DNA from: Lactobacillus sp. Sy-1 | GTDB taxonomy: Bacteria > Bacillota > Bacilli > Lactobacillales > Lactobacillaceae | DNA length: 64,000 nucleotides | Direction of reading: 5' to 3' | NCBI RefSeq assembly: GCF_019303535.1 | Contig: NZ_JACCIU010000002.1 | Location: forward strand, 186,001 to 250,000 | Shown here: positions 35,873 through 43,434 of the stretch, piece by piece | Position numbering within the stretch: position 1 is the first letter of the stretch | Layout: each line of letters opens with the position of its first letter | Program-made: the position numbers and the translations under genes | The notes under the pieces: model-generated | Databases searched by the model: none | What the model was told of the DNA's origin: nothing | Seen by the model: only the letters and a program-made list of their open reading frames with translations

Positions 35873-36250
35873 TTGATTCAATGGGATTTAAAACCATTTA
35901 GTGAATTGACTTTATCCGAAAACCACGCCATCCAACAATTTATTTCCGTGAATGGGAATAATCCAGCTGATCGAAAAGCATACCATGGATGGGCGCTCAA
36001 AGATGATAAGATGATTGCATACGTTCGCATTTATGAATTAGACGGTGATTTAACGTTTGACCGGGTACGATTCAGTGCTCCGGTAAAGCTAGAACAGCTA
36101 GTTTACCGAGTCTTAGAGGCCGGGAGCCGCTTCTTTAATTGTGAAATTGCGCGAATTGGAATTCCTTTTGATGAAACCATGCTGGGTGTTTACGATCAGA
36201 TTGGATTTAAGGAAAATGATGGTTCGTTAACGTTACGTTATTATCAATAG
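35873..36250 (+). CDS. GNAT acetyltransferase, ElaA-like (short)
   Basis: The second TTG (35873) is preferred because AGGAG lies 9 bases upstream. It also gives the ElaA-type beginning MIQWDLKPFSELT. The 125-residue protein is shorter than ElaA of other bacteria (about 150) and has lost part of the region between strands 1 and 3. It keeps GWALKDDKMIAYVRIY and IGIPFDETMLGVYDQIGFKE near the acetyl-CoA site. The substrate is unknown. Confidence 0.7.
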   Translation: MIQWDLKPFSELTLSENHAIQQFISVNGNNPADRKAYHGWALKDDKMIAYVRIYELDGDLTFDRVRFSAPVKLEQLVYRVLEAGSRFFNCEIARIGIPFDETMLGVYDQIGFKENDGSLTLRYYQ

Positions 36251-36364
36251 GAATAACTCAAATTGAATCGATGTAGTAGAATCTTTATGAAAGTAAGCAA
36301 ATACTTTGAATCTGTATGAAGATTGTGTTACTTTTAAGTTGATAATTCAGAAGGGAGGATGGAA

Positions 36365-37027
36365 ATGGTTAATGCAAAACATGCAATTTTAAACCGCCGT
36401 GCAATTAGAGCGTTTAAAGACACTCCGGTGAGTGATGAGGAGTTCCGGTCCATTATTAAAATGGCTCAAAAAGCACCTTCTTGGATTGATTCTCAACCTG
36501 GGCGAGTTGTGATTGCTACTGGCGACAAACTGAATCGGATGCGTGCTGTTCATCAGCAGCTTAATGCGGATCCTGGTATCCACACTAATTCTGATGTTCC
36601 GTTCGTTCCAATATCAGAATGGGATTCCGAATCCCAGTTCAATATGACTACCCGTGGTGCTACTGGTCCCCAAATCTTTGGTGCTGAACAATGGACTCAG
36701 ATGAAGGGAAGCCAGTCTGCAAGATTATTTAACGCTCCCGCAGTTGCATATTTAACGTTGCCTAAGGATTACACTCCTTGGTCGCTATACGACCTGGGCG
36801 CGTTTGGTGAGGCCATTATGGTGGCTGCTCAGTCCATCGGAGTTGATTCCATTCCAGCCTTTGAATTTATCAAATATCCAGATCGGCTTAGGGAGACGTT
36901 AAACGTTAGTGCGGATCGTGAATTCATTATTGGGATTGGCTTAGGCCACGCTGATGAAGATGCACCGATTAACCGAATTAACGCTCCACGAATGGATTTA
37001 GATCAGGTACTAAAAATTATTAAATAA
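36365..37027 (+). CDS. Nitroreductase-family FMN oxidoreductase
   Basis: The 220-residue protein has the nitroreductase start AILNRRAIRAFKDTPVSDEE with the FMN phosphate-binding Arg residues. KAPSWIDSQPGRVVIATGD follows near 37, then an FMN-contacting segment, LYDLGAFGEAIMVAAQSIG. Members reduce nitro compounds, quinones or enones with NAD(P)H. The ATG at 36365 is chosen over 36359 because the GGGAGG site abuts the latter. It may be cotranscribed with the PfpI-like gene 19 bases downstream. Confidence 0.85.
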   Translation: MVNAKHAILNRRAIRAFKDTPVSDEEFRSIIKMAQKAPSWIDSQPGRVVIATGDKLNRMRAVHQQLNADPGIHTNSDVPFVPISEWDSESQFNMTTRGATGPQIFGAEQWTQMKGSQSARLFNAPAVAYLTLPKDYTPWSLYDLGAFGEAIMVAAQSIGVDSIPAFEFIKYPDRLRETLNVSADREFIIGIGLGHADEDAPINRINAPRMDLDQVLKIIK

Positions 37028-37046
37028 TATTTAGGAGGATTTAATT

Positions 37047-37559
37047 ATGAGTAAAGTTGCTGCAATTGTTACAAGTATGTATGAAGATGTTGAGTTAACA
37101 TCACCTAAGAAAGCCTTAGAAGATGCTGGTAACCAAGTTGATATCATTGAAAATGAAGCTAATGGAACCATCGAAGGTAAACATGGCGATAAGCAAACTG
37201 TTAATAAGTCAATTGACGATGCTAAGCTTGAAGATTACGATGCATTATTAGTTCCTGGTGGTTTTTCACCTGACCAACTTCGTGCAGATGACCGTTACGT
37301 TAAGTTCGCTAAGGAATTCTTACTAAGTGGTAAGCCTGTATTTGCAATTTGCCACGGTCCTCAATTATTTATCCAAACAGGATTAGTAAGCGAACTAACC
37401 CTTACTGCATACCTAACTGTTATGCCTGACTTATACTATGCTGGTGGTAACGTTAAGGATGAACCAGTGGTAGTTGATGAAAAACACAACTTAATTACTA
37501 GTCGGACACCAGACGACTTGGATTACTTTAACAAGGCAATCGTTGACGCTTTGAAGTAA
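37047..37559 (+). CDS. DJ-1/PfpI-family stress protein
   Basis: The 170-residue protein has a glutamine-amidotransferase-like fold with the nucleophile elbow AICHGPQ (Cys near residue 103, followed by His) and the conserved LLVPGGFSPDQLR. Such proteins act as deglycases or general stress proteins. The exact activity is not known here. An AGGAGG site precedes the ATG. Codon use is more A/T-biased toward common codons than in the neighbours, which suggests high expression. Confidence 0.9.
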   Translation: MSKVAAIVTSMYEDVELTSPKKALEDAGNQVDIIENEANGTIEGKHGDKQTVNKSIDDAKLEDYDALLVPGGFSPDQLRADDRYVKFAKEFLLSGKPVFAICHGPQLFIQTGLVSELTLTAYLTVMPDLYYAGGNVKDEPVVVDEKHNLITSRTPDDLDYFNKAIVDALK

Positions 37560-37574
37560 TTCTTTAAAACAATT

Positions 37575-37614
37575 AAAATGACTGACCAGATTTTATTCTG
37601 GGCAGTCATTTTTT
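37575..37614 (+). terminator. Intrinsic terminator
   Basis: AAAATGACTG...CCAGA pairs with TCTGG...CAGTCATTTTTT, just after the PfpI-like gene. It abuts the stop of the TenA remnant on the other strand. Confidence 0.88.
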
Positions 37615-37616
37615 AG

Positions 37617-37748
37617 TTATTGAGAGACATAGAAGACTAGTGCTTTTGAATCGAGATCATTATTTAATACTCCCTGAATGAAGTCACACTTCTTAATTGA
37701 TTCTAGAAATGGTTGTGCAGCCTTGATTAACGTTTGTGAAAATGACAT
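37617..37748 (-). pseudogene. TenA remnant: 43-residue N-terminal fragment behind an intact TPP riboswitch
   Basis: On the minus strand, an ATG at 37748 with GGGAG 9 bases upstream opens 43 codons. The product starts MSFSQTLIKAAQPFLESIKK and ends FYVSQ. It aligns with the first 43 residues of TenA, including the tenA product at 45910 (FSEQL...FKFYMVQ), and stops just before the conserved active-site Asp. The stop is followed at once by the terminator of the neighbouring gene, which looks like a deletion end. It cannot be an active TenA. It may be translated as a short peptide. Confidence 0.75.
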
Positions 37749-37819
37749 TTTATCAAACTCCCTACATAATTAATTGTGTTTAGCCAACGAAAAGATTAGA
37801 AATATTATTTTATTCAACT

Positions 37820-37859
37820 AAAAAGGACCGCTCCTATCCCTTAATAGTTTGCGGTCCTT
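37820..37859 (-). terminator. Terminator in the leader of the TenA remnant
   Basis: Read on the minus strand, AAGGACCGC and GCGGTCCTT form a 9-bp stem with a 19-base loop followed by T5. It lies between the TPP aptamer and the truncated gene, as expected for the riboswitch expression platform. Confidence 0.8.
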
Positions 37860-37920
37860 AGTCTTTTATTAACAATCAAAATAATATCCAACACAATTAA
37901 TAGTGTAGAAAATGACTACT

Positions 37921-37999
37921 CGGTCTCCCTTCGGCAGTACTAACTGCATCAGGTTTCATGAGTGCTTCTCAGCCGAATTTAATCAGCGCCCCAGACCAC
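37921..37999 (-). promoter_or_regulatory. TPP riboswitch (minus strand) in front of the TenA remnant
   Basis: The minus-strand sequence has GGGGCGCTG, GGCTGAGA, AAACCTGATGCAGTTAGTAC and GCCGAAGGGA, the conserved THI-box order. P1 pairs GGTCT with AGACC. A second AGACC just upstream could compete for GGTCT. All core segments look intact although the gene behind it is a fragment. The remaining bases of 37614-38061 are AT-rich spacer. Confidence 0.93.
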
Positions 38000-38061
38000 G
38001 TATTTAATTTACGGTCTAATACTATTATTAAATGATACAAATATCAAGATACTTTTTAATT

Positions 38062-38472
38062 TTATAGATGAACCGAATCAGTTTCATCTAGGTATTCTTC
38101 AACCATCGTATCAATGATAGAGAAGATGATTTCCTTATCATGCTTGCTAACTGGTACGATATGGATGTTTTGAAGATCGTCCTTAGTAATTGAATCAATC
38201 CCAACTGGATCAATGCTACCATCTAGCACGACCTTATAAAGCGCATTGGAATCAGTTTCCTTAAACTTAAGGGAAACGTTAATTTGGTTAAACAATGTCA
38301 CTAGGCGTTTGGCAGTAGGGTAGTGGTTATTAATATCAGCCGCGTAGTCGTTACTTAATACACCATTATGATCTTCTTGGAAGTAGTTGACGAAGGCTAA
38401 TGCTTCATTAATATATTGGCTTGGGCGAGTCTGGTTAAATGCATTTGTTTTTAATTCTGTGTACTTACTCAT
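38062..38472 (-). CDS. Uncharacterised acidic protein (136 aa), paralogue of the protein at 42452-42916
   Basis: The ATG at 38472 follows AAGGAGG. The product is soluble and acidic. It shares a pattern with the protein at 42452-42916: SQYINEALAFVNYF against SEYITKALALINQL, then a YxxxxNN(H/R)Y block, a central LYKVVLDG/LYSITLGD strand and a C-terminal helix ending in (E/Q)Y. No domain is recognised. Confidence 0.6.
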   Translation of the reverse strand: MSKYTELKTNAFNQTRPSQYINEALAFVNYFQEDHNGVLSNDYAADINNHYPTAKRLVTLFNQINVSLKFKETDSNALYKVVLDGSIDPVGIDSITKDDLQNIHIVPVSKHDKEIIFSIIDTMVEEYLDETDSVHL

Positions 38473-38677
38473 AATATTTTCCTCCTTTAAATTTCTATGT
38501 ACGATTAAATTATTCATCCAGTATAGCGCATTCAAATTTAAATTTCAAACATTAAAACGGTTTATATTCAAAATTGGTCCGGTCTAATTCAAAATGTGGT
38601 TGATTATTGATTAACATTATTACTGTACTTTTATTTAATTGCTGATTATACTTTAAATATATGAAAGGATGATATTA

Positions 38678-39619
38678 ATGACTAAGAAAATTTTAATTAC
38701 CCCCGCAATTGAACGGTTTGTGGGTCAAGAAATCAAAGATCATGGAATTGAACCAGTTGTACTGGATAATCAAGATGCCCAGTTGATTTTAAACCACGCT
38801 AGTGACGTTGACGGGATTATCTTAATGGCTGAACCATTCCCAGATTCAATGTTTGCTCAGATGCCCAATCTGAAAGTTCTAGCACGTCAAGGGGTTGGTT
38901 ATGATAATGTTGATGCTAATGTGGCTGCTGAAAACGGAGTATGGGTTTCCAATACGCCCGGTGGAAATGCAGTTGAAGTGGCTGAAAATGCAATTGCTTA
39001 CATGTTAATTCTATCCAAGCATTTATTTACGATCTCTACCAAAATGCGTGAAGGTGATAGTACTTATGGTGAAAAGCAGATGGCTACTCAAATCAGCGGA
39101 AAAACGCTTGGAATCGTTGGTTATGGGCACATCGGTCAACAGGTTGCGAAGATGGCAGCTGGCTTTGGGATGAATGTTTTGATTTATAATCGAACTCCTC
39201 GGGAAACGAAATACGGTAAGATGGTTTCTTGGGACGAACTCTTTAAAGAATCTGATTTTGTTTCCCTTCACCTTCCTGCAGTTAAAGGAACGATTGGCAG
39301 CGTTGCTAAAAGAGAATTCGATATGATGAAGGATTCCGCATACTTAGTTAACTTAGGCCGGGGACCATTAACTAATGAAGCTGATATGGTGGATGCACTT
39401 AAGAACCACCACATTGCAGGGGCTGCATTGGATGTGTTTGATAAAGAACCATTACCAATGGATAGTCCCATTCGCAAGTTAGACAACGTCTTTATTACCC
39501 CTCATTGTAGTGGTAATTCAGTTGAAGCTTGGAATGAGATGGCACATGCGGCATTAAATAACATTTTAAATGTATTTGATGGCAAGAAACCAAACACACC
39601 AGTAAATGAAGTTAAATAA
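38678..39619 (+). CDS. D-2-hydroxyacid dehydrogenase (NAD-dependent)
   Basis: The 313-residue enzyme has the NAD site GIVGYGHIGQQVAKMAAGFG near residue 145 and the catalytic triad of the family: Arg in NLGRGPL, Glu in FDKEPLP and His in TPHCSGNS. It could act as a lactate, hydroxyisocaproate, glycerate or phosphoglycerate-type dehydrogenase. Sequence alone does not separate these. The ATG at 38678 follows GAAAGGA. A symmetrical terminator follows. Confidence 0.88.
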   Translation: MTKKILITPAIERFVGQEIKDHGIEPVVLDNQDAQLILNHASDVDGIILMAEPFPDSMFAQMPNLKVLARQGVGYDNVDANVAAENGVWVSNTPGGNAVEVAENAIAYMLILSKHLFTISTKMREGDSTYGEKQMATQISGKTLGIVGYGHIGQQVAKMAAGFGMNVLIYNRTPRETKYGKMVSWDELFKESDFVSLHLPAVKGTIGSVAKREFDMMKDSAYLVNLGRGPLTNEADMVDALKNHHIAGAALDVFDKEPLPMDSPIRKLDNVFITPHCSGNSVEAWNEMAHAALNNILNVFDGKKPNTPVNEVK

Positions 39620-39623
39620 ACTA

Positions 39624-39661
39624 AAAAGAGTAGTTCTGAATATTTTCAGAACTACTCTTTT
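39624..39661. terminator. Bidirectional terminator
   Basis: AAAAGAGTAGTTCTGA and TCAGAACTACTCTTTT form a 16-bp stem between the convergent dehydrogenase and pyruvate oxidase genes. Confidence 0.9.
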
Positions 39662-39675
39662 AGCATTGGTTTTAA

Positions 39676-41496
39676 TTAAAGTTCAACATTATTTTCTTCA
39701 AAGAATTCAGGAAGCGTTTTTAGGTTTTCGCCATTATAACGCTTAAATAGTTCCTTTGGTGTATAGTGAACGTTTTCACGCTTATCGTTAAGGTAGTTAG
39801 GACTCACTGATTCATCTAATTTACCATTGACGATGCTTAGTTGAAGATCTTCAACCGGAAGCCCCCGTTGGTTACCAATTTTAACATCCACTAGGAATGG
39901 TTTGCCGGCCTTAACAGCAGCATTCGCCTTTTCAAAGGCAGGCTTTAATTCAGCTACCTTAGATACGGTAATTGAATCAATTCCAAATCCTTCCGCAACC
40001 TTAGCGAAATCAATTGGTTGTAAGTCTAAACCAAAGATTTGCATTGGCGCATCTTCTTGTTCTCCTTCAATAAAGCTGAGGTCATTATTAGATGTAACCA
40101 CATTAATAACCGGAATTTTATACTTAACAATTGTAGCAAGATCTTGTAGTACCATTGCCTGGGCACCGTCACCAGTGATGTTCCAAGTTTGCCGATCTTT
40201 AAATTCACGCTTAGCTGCCATAGCACCTGGTAAGCCGCTTCCCATGGTTGCAAAGAGAGCTGAAATGACCCACTTATTTTGCTTTGAAAGGTCAAGGTAT
40301 CTAAATGAATTAATGATGTTATCACCAACATCAATTGAGAATGAGGCGTTATCTTCAGCAACTTCATTAATGGCCTTGTACATTTGACCAGGCAACAATG
40401 GGGTTGCTTCCGAATTTTTCATTAATTCGAGGTATTCCTTCCAGTTTTGCATGTCAGCAACGGCAGCCTTAAAGTAGTTAGTTTCGGAAACCTTAGTACT
40501 GCGTTCAACTGCTTTTTCAACAAATTGAGTAGCATCAGACCAAATCCCTAAGTCGAGGGTGTGGTGGCGACCGAGCATGCTTTTATCGTTATCTACTTGA
40601 ACGTAGGTGAATGGGTGACTAGCGTAGTAGGTGTTGGCAAATGGGAAGTCCCCACCAATTGCAATCACTAAGTCAGCTACCGACATGATTTCGTCAGCGG
40701 CTTTTGAAGCTGCCCGGTTAGCAGTTCCTAGGAACCCTTCGTATTCAGTAGGAACAAGGCCACTAGCTAGTCCATCAATGATGATTGGAATTTGAAGCTT
40801 CTTTGATAATTCAACTAACTTTTCACCACCATCTTTGATTCCCCGACCAACGTGGAATACTGGTCGTTTGGCAGATTTAACTAGGGTCAAGAACTTATCA
40901 ACTTCTGAATCAGTTGCTTCTGGTTGAGGAGTTTGCTTAACATCAGTGAGAGCTGCTGTGGTGTACTTCTTTTCTGGGATTTGTTCGTATCCGAAGTTAT
41001 TTGGAATTACTACTACGGCAACCCCCTTGTTCTTATAAGCAGCCTTAATTGCTTCGTCAACAACGTGTGGCAAACTTTCAGGGGTCATTACGATTCGATC
41101 ATAACAAGCCACATCTCTAAAAATAGGGGTTTCTGGCATTTCTTGGAAGTAGTCGTAGTTCATGTTAGTGCTTGGAACTTGACCAACTAATGCTAATACA
41201 GGGGCATGGTCTGCCTTGGCATCGTAAAGACCATTAAGCAGGTTAACGGCCCCAGGACCAGCTGAACCAAAAGCAACGCCAATTTTACCAGTTAATTTAG
41301 CATGAGCAGCTGCAGTTAGTGCCGCAACTTGTTCATGTCGAACTTGAATGAAGTTAATATTTTTTTGTTCAATTTGTAACCCATCTAAAAGTGAGTTAAT
41401 TGAGCCACCAGGGTAACCATAGACGTCTTTAACTCCCCATGATTCGAGGACTTTCAAGAGGGCTACACTTGCCTTGATCGTTTTTTGATTTTCCAT
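39676..41496 (-). CDS. Pyruvate oxidase (acetyl phosphate- and H2O2-forming)
   Basis: The 606-residue enzyme has three thiamin-diphosphate-enzyme domains: GYPGGSINSLLDGL and VRHEQVAALTAAAHAKLTGK in the N-domain, an FAD-binding middle, and GDGAQAMVLQDLATIVKYKI with the TPP-Mg motif. The length and FAD-domain pattern fit the Lactobacillus pyruvate oxidases rather than acetolactate synthase. It turns pyruvate, phosphate and O2 into acetyl phosphate, CO2 and H2O2. An AGGAGG site precedes the ATG. Its need for TPP links it to the thiamin salvage genes around it. Confidence 0.9.
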   Translation of the reverse strand: MENQKTIKASVALLKVLESWGVKDVYGYPGGSINSLLDGLQIEQKNINFIQVRHEQVAALTAAAHAKLTGKIGVAFGSAGPGAVNLLNGLYDAKADHAPVLALVGQVPSTNMNYDYFQEMPETPIFRDVACYDRIVMTPESLPHVVDEAIKAAYKNKGVAVVVIPNNFGYEQIPEKKYTTAALTDVKQTPQPEATDSEVDKFLTLVKSAKRPVFHVGRGIKDGGEKLVELSKKLQIPIIIDGLASGLVPTEYEGFLGTANRAASKAADEIMSVADLVIAIGGDFPFANTYYASHPFTYVQVDNDKSMLGRHHTLDLGIWSDATQFVEKAVERSTKVSETNYFKAAVADMQNWKEYLELMKNSEATPLLPGQMYKAINEVAEDNASFSIDVGDNIINSFRYLDLSKQNKWVISALFATMGSGLPGAMAAKREFKDRQTWNITGDGAQAMVLQDLATIVKYKIPVINVVTSNNDLSFIEGEQEDAPMQIFGLDLQPIDFAKVAEGFGIDSITVSKVAELKPAFEKANAAVKAGKPFLVDVKIGNQRGLPVEDLQLSIVNGKLDESVSPNYLNDKRENVHYTPKELFKRYNGENLKTLPEFFEENNVEL

Positions 41497-41663
41497 TGAG
41501 CAAACCTCCTGTAATTATGTTACATAAATTTGATATACGTTAATTTTACCACATTTTGATTTATCCATTATGTAATAAGCACTTTTATAATTAATTTGTA
41601 GTGGACGTGCTTATATTGATATAATAAATAATATTATTATATACTGACTGGGGTGGGAAAATA

Positions 41664-42305
41664 ATGAATTACGATGCAGTTGTTTTTGATGTTGACGGGA
41701 CGCTAATTGATAGTTTTCCGCGCTATGTTTCAATTATGAGGACGATTACACCTAAATATGGGATTTCAAATATCACGGATAAACAGTTAATGGAAACCTT
41801 TCCGTTGACTGCTAGTCAGACAATTGACTATTTAAACATTCCTACGCATTTTAATAACCAAATGGCAATTGATTACACAATTGCCGCAGCGCAATTAGAT
41901 CAGGGGCCGGTTTTATATCCCGGAGTCCAAAGCCTTTTTGAACGTTTGAAGAGTAATTACCCAGATGTTGCACTGGGCATTGTTACCTCTGGTAGCAACG
42001 CTGACGTTCAGGATTTGAGGGACCACTTTGATTTTATGCAACAAATGTGGGTCACTGTTACTTCTGATCTGCTACCATACCATAAGCCAGCACCGGAACC
42101 ATTACTGTATGCGATTGATCAAATGGGGGTGGATCGCAGCCGAACCATATACGTAGGGGATGCTTTCACCGATGAGGGTTGTGCACACAATGCTAAGGTT
42201 GACTTTGGGCTTGCGGGTTGGGGAACGATTACTCCTAAATTAAAGAATGGTTATGCAAAGTATGATTTTAAAAATCCAGAATCAATTTTAAATTATTTAT
42301 CCTAA
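41664..42305 (+). CDS. HAD-family hydrolase (phosphoglycolate phosphatase-like)
   Basis: The 213-residue protein has the HAD nucleophile motif FDVDGTLIDS at residues 8-17, then motif II in GIVTSGS, motif III Lys in HKPAPEP and motif IV in YVGDAFTDEGCAHN, with an alpha-helical cap between. It is a small-molecule phosphatase or phosphoglucomutase-like enzyme of subfamily IA. The substrate is unknown. GGGGTGGG precedes the ATG. Confidence 0.85.
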   Translation: MNYDAVVFDVDGTLIDSFPRYVSIMRTITPKYGISNITDKQLMETFPLTASQTIDYLNIPTHFNNQMAIDYTIAAAQLDQGPVLYPGVQSLFERLKSNYPDVALGIVTSGSNADVQDLRDHFDFMQQMWVTVTSDLLPYHKPAPEPLLYAIDQMGVDRSRTIYVGDAFTDEGCAHNAKVDFGLAGWGTITPKLKNGYAKYDFKNPESILNYLS

Positions 42306-42310
42306 ACTGG

Positions 42311-42339
42311 TTGCATTCGATGGGTACTTTTGATATTAT
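42311..42339 (+). promoter_or_regulatory. Promoter of the tRNA-like gene
   Basis: TTGCAT at 42311-42316, a 17-base spacer and TATTAT at 42334-42339 place transcription start about 10 bases before the tRNA-like gene at 42357. Confidence 0.7.
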
Positions 42340-42356
42340 TATAAAAGTAATATTTT

Positions 42357-42426
42357 GAGTCGGTAGCTCAAGCAGAGCACTCGGTCCTTTTCCGAGAAGA
42401 TGTTAGTTCAATCCTGGCCCGACTCA
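42357..42426 (+). tRNA. Free-standing tRNA-like gene with non-canonical loops, apparent anticodon CTT
   Basis: A full cloverleaf can be drawn in 70 bases. The acceptor is GAGTCGG/CCGACTC (7 bp) and the D stem GCTC/GAGC with a 5-base loop AAGCA. The anticodon stem is CTCGG/CCGAG with loop TCCTTTT. The T stem is GTTAG/CTGGC with two G-U pairs and a normal TTCAATC loop, and the discriminator is A. The D loop lacks G18G19 and the anticodon loop lacks T33 and a purine at 37. The centred anticodon is CTT (Lys). A shift of one base would read CCT (Arg). CCA is not encoded. It has its own promoter and terminator. It could be a decayed gene, a specialised tRNA or a tRNA-like regulatory RNA. Confidence 0.6.
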
Positions 42427-42430
42427 TAAT

Positions 42431-42462
42431 AAAAGCTGAGACGTACGCGTCTCAGCTTTTTT
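42431..42462. terminator. Terminator of the tRNA-like gene
   Basis: AAAAGCTGAGACG and CGTCTCAGCTTTT form a 13-bp stem with a 4-base loop and T6. It overlaps the end of the convergent gene at 42452. Confidence 0.9.
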
Positions 42463-42916
42463 CGTATTTATGATATTGCTCTAGCATTGATTTTACCTTA
42501 GTTGCGACTGACAAAGCATCTTTTCCAGATACTTTCCGGAGGGTAATTTCGTGGTTGGGCACTAGGTCTTGAATTTGATCATCATTTAGTGGTTGATCAT
42601 TATCACCAAGGGTAATTGAGTATAATTGTTGCCGATTGTAGCCATCATTAATCTTGTCACGTAGCTGATCAATAATGCTTAATAAAAAGTCATCAGTATC
42701 AAATTGATTAGCAATTAATTTTAAGCGTTCGCTGCAGGTAGGCCCATCGCTATAACGGTTGTTCAAGTCGTCATATGCGTTTTGATCGACCTGATTAGAG
42801 GCCCACTCCAGCTGGTTAATAAGCGCCAGTGCTTTAGTAATATATTCAGAGGCTGATATTGAATCCATAGCGTCAAAGTTAGCATCCACCTTGAATTTTG
42901 ATTTTTGATTGCTCAT
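42452..42916 (-). CDS. Uncharacterised acidic protein (154 aa), paralogue of the protein at 38062-38472
   Basis: The ATG at 42916 follows GGAAAGGAG. The protein is soluble and rich in Asp, Gln and Asn, with SASEYITKALALINQLEWAS near residue 22, DDLNNRYSDGPTCSERLKLI near 65 and LYSITLGDNDQPL later. The order of these blocks matches the 136-residue protein 4 kb away. Function is unknown. Confidence 0.6.
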   Translation of the reverse strand: MSNQKSKFKVDANFDAMDSISASEYITKALALINQLEWASNQVDQNAYDDLNNRYSDGPTCSERLKLIANQFDTDDFLLSIIDQLRDKINDGYNRQQLYSITLGDNDQPLNDDQIQDLVPNHEITLRKVSGKDALSVATKVKSMLEQYHKYEKS

Positions 42917-43017
42917 GGATAAGGACTCCTTTCCAATAATTTATTTTTATTATATCAGTGAATTGGTGGATTATGATAAAATTACTATGGAATAATTTAG
43001 ATAAGGGGATTTTTAAA

Positions 43018-43431
43018 ATGGTAAATCCATATTTTCATAAGGTTCAATACTATGAAACTGATAAGATGAAAATTACTAGCCATACCAATTATATTCGATT
43101 CATGGAAGAGGCACGGAGTGATTTTTTGGAGCAGATTGGTTGGGCGTATGATCAATTCGAAAAAAATCAGATTATTTCGCCGGTTTCGAAGGTAACGGCT
43201 GAGTACAAACGGACCACAACCTTTCCCGACGTGATTAAAATTGAGACCAACGTTGAAAAAATTAGCAAGCATCGGTTGACTTTAAGATACTTAATGACCG
43301 TTGATGATCAAGTTGTTTGCAAGGCCAGCAGTGAACATTGCTTTTTAAATGCGGATGGTCAAATTATTAATCTTCAAAAACAAGTTCCCGCCTTTTACGA
43401 ACGGTTGTTGGAACTAGTTGCTGATAAATAG
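43018..43431 (+). CDS. 4HBT-family acyl-CoA thioesterase (YbgC/FadM-like)
   Basis: The 137-residue hot-dog-fold protein begins with the YbgC-type pattern HKVQYYETDKMKITSHTNYIRFMEEARSDFL (positions about 7-37). The Tyr-x-x-Asp/Thr and His-x-x-Tyr pattern of the active site is visible. Such enzymes hydrolyse acyl-CoA or acyl-ACP thioesters. The ATG at 43018 follows AAGGGG. A longer upstream reading has no ribosome site. It is 3 bases from the next gene, so the two are an operon. Confidence 0.85.
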   Translation: MVNPYFHKVQYYETDKMKITSHTNYIRFMEEARSDFLEQIGWAYDQFEKNQIISPVSKVTAEYKRTTTFPDVIKIETNVEKISKHRLTLRYLMTVDDQVVCKASSEHCFLNADGQIINLQKQVPAFYERLLELVADK

Positions 43432-43434
43432 AAA

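Noticed and set aside
39676-41496. Acetolactate synthase as the product
   Set aside because: Length, FAD-domain pattern and the lack of ilv neighbours fit pyruvate oxidase better.
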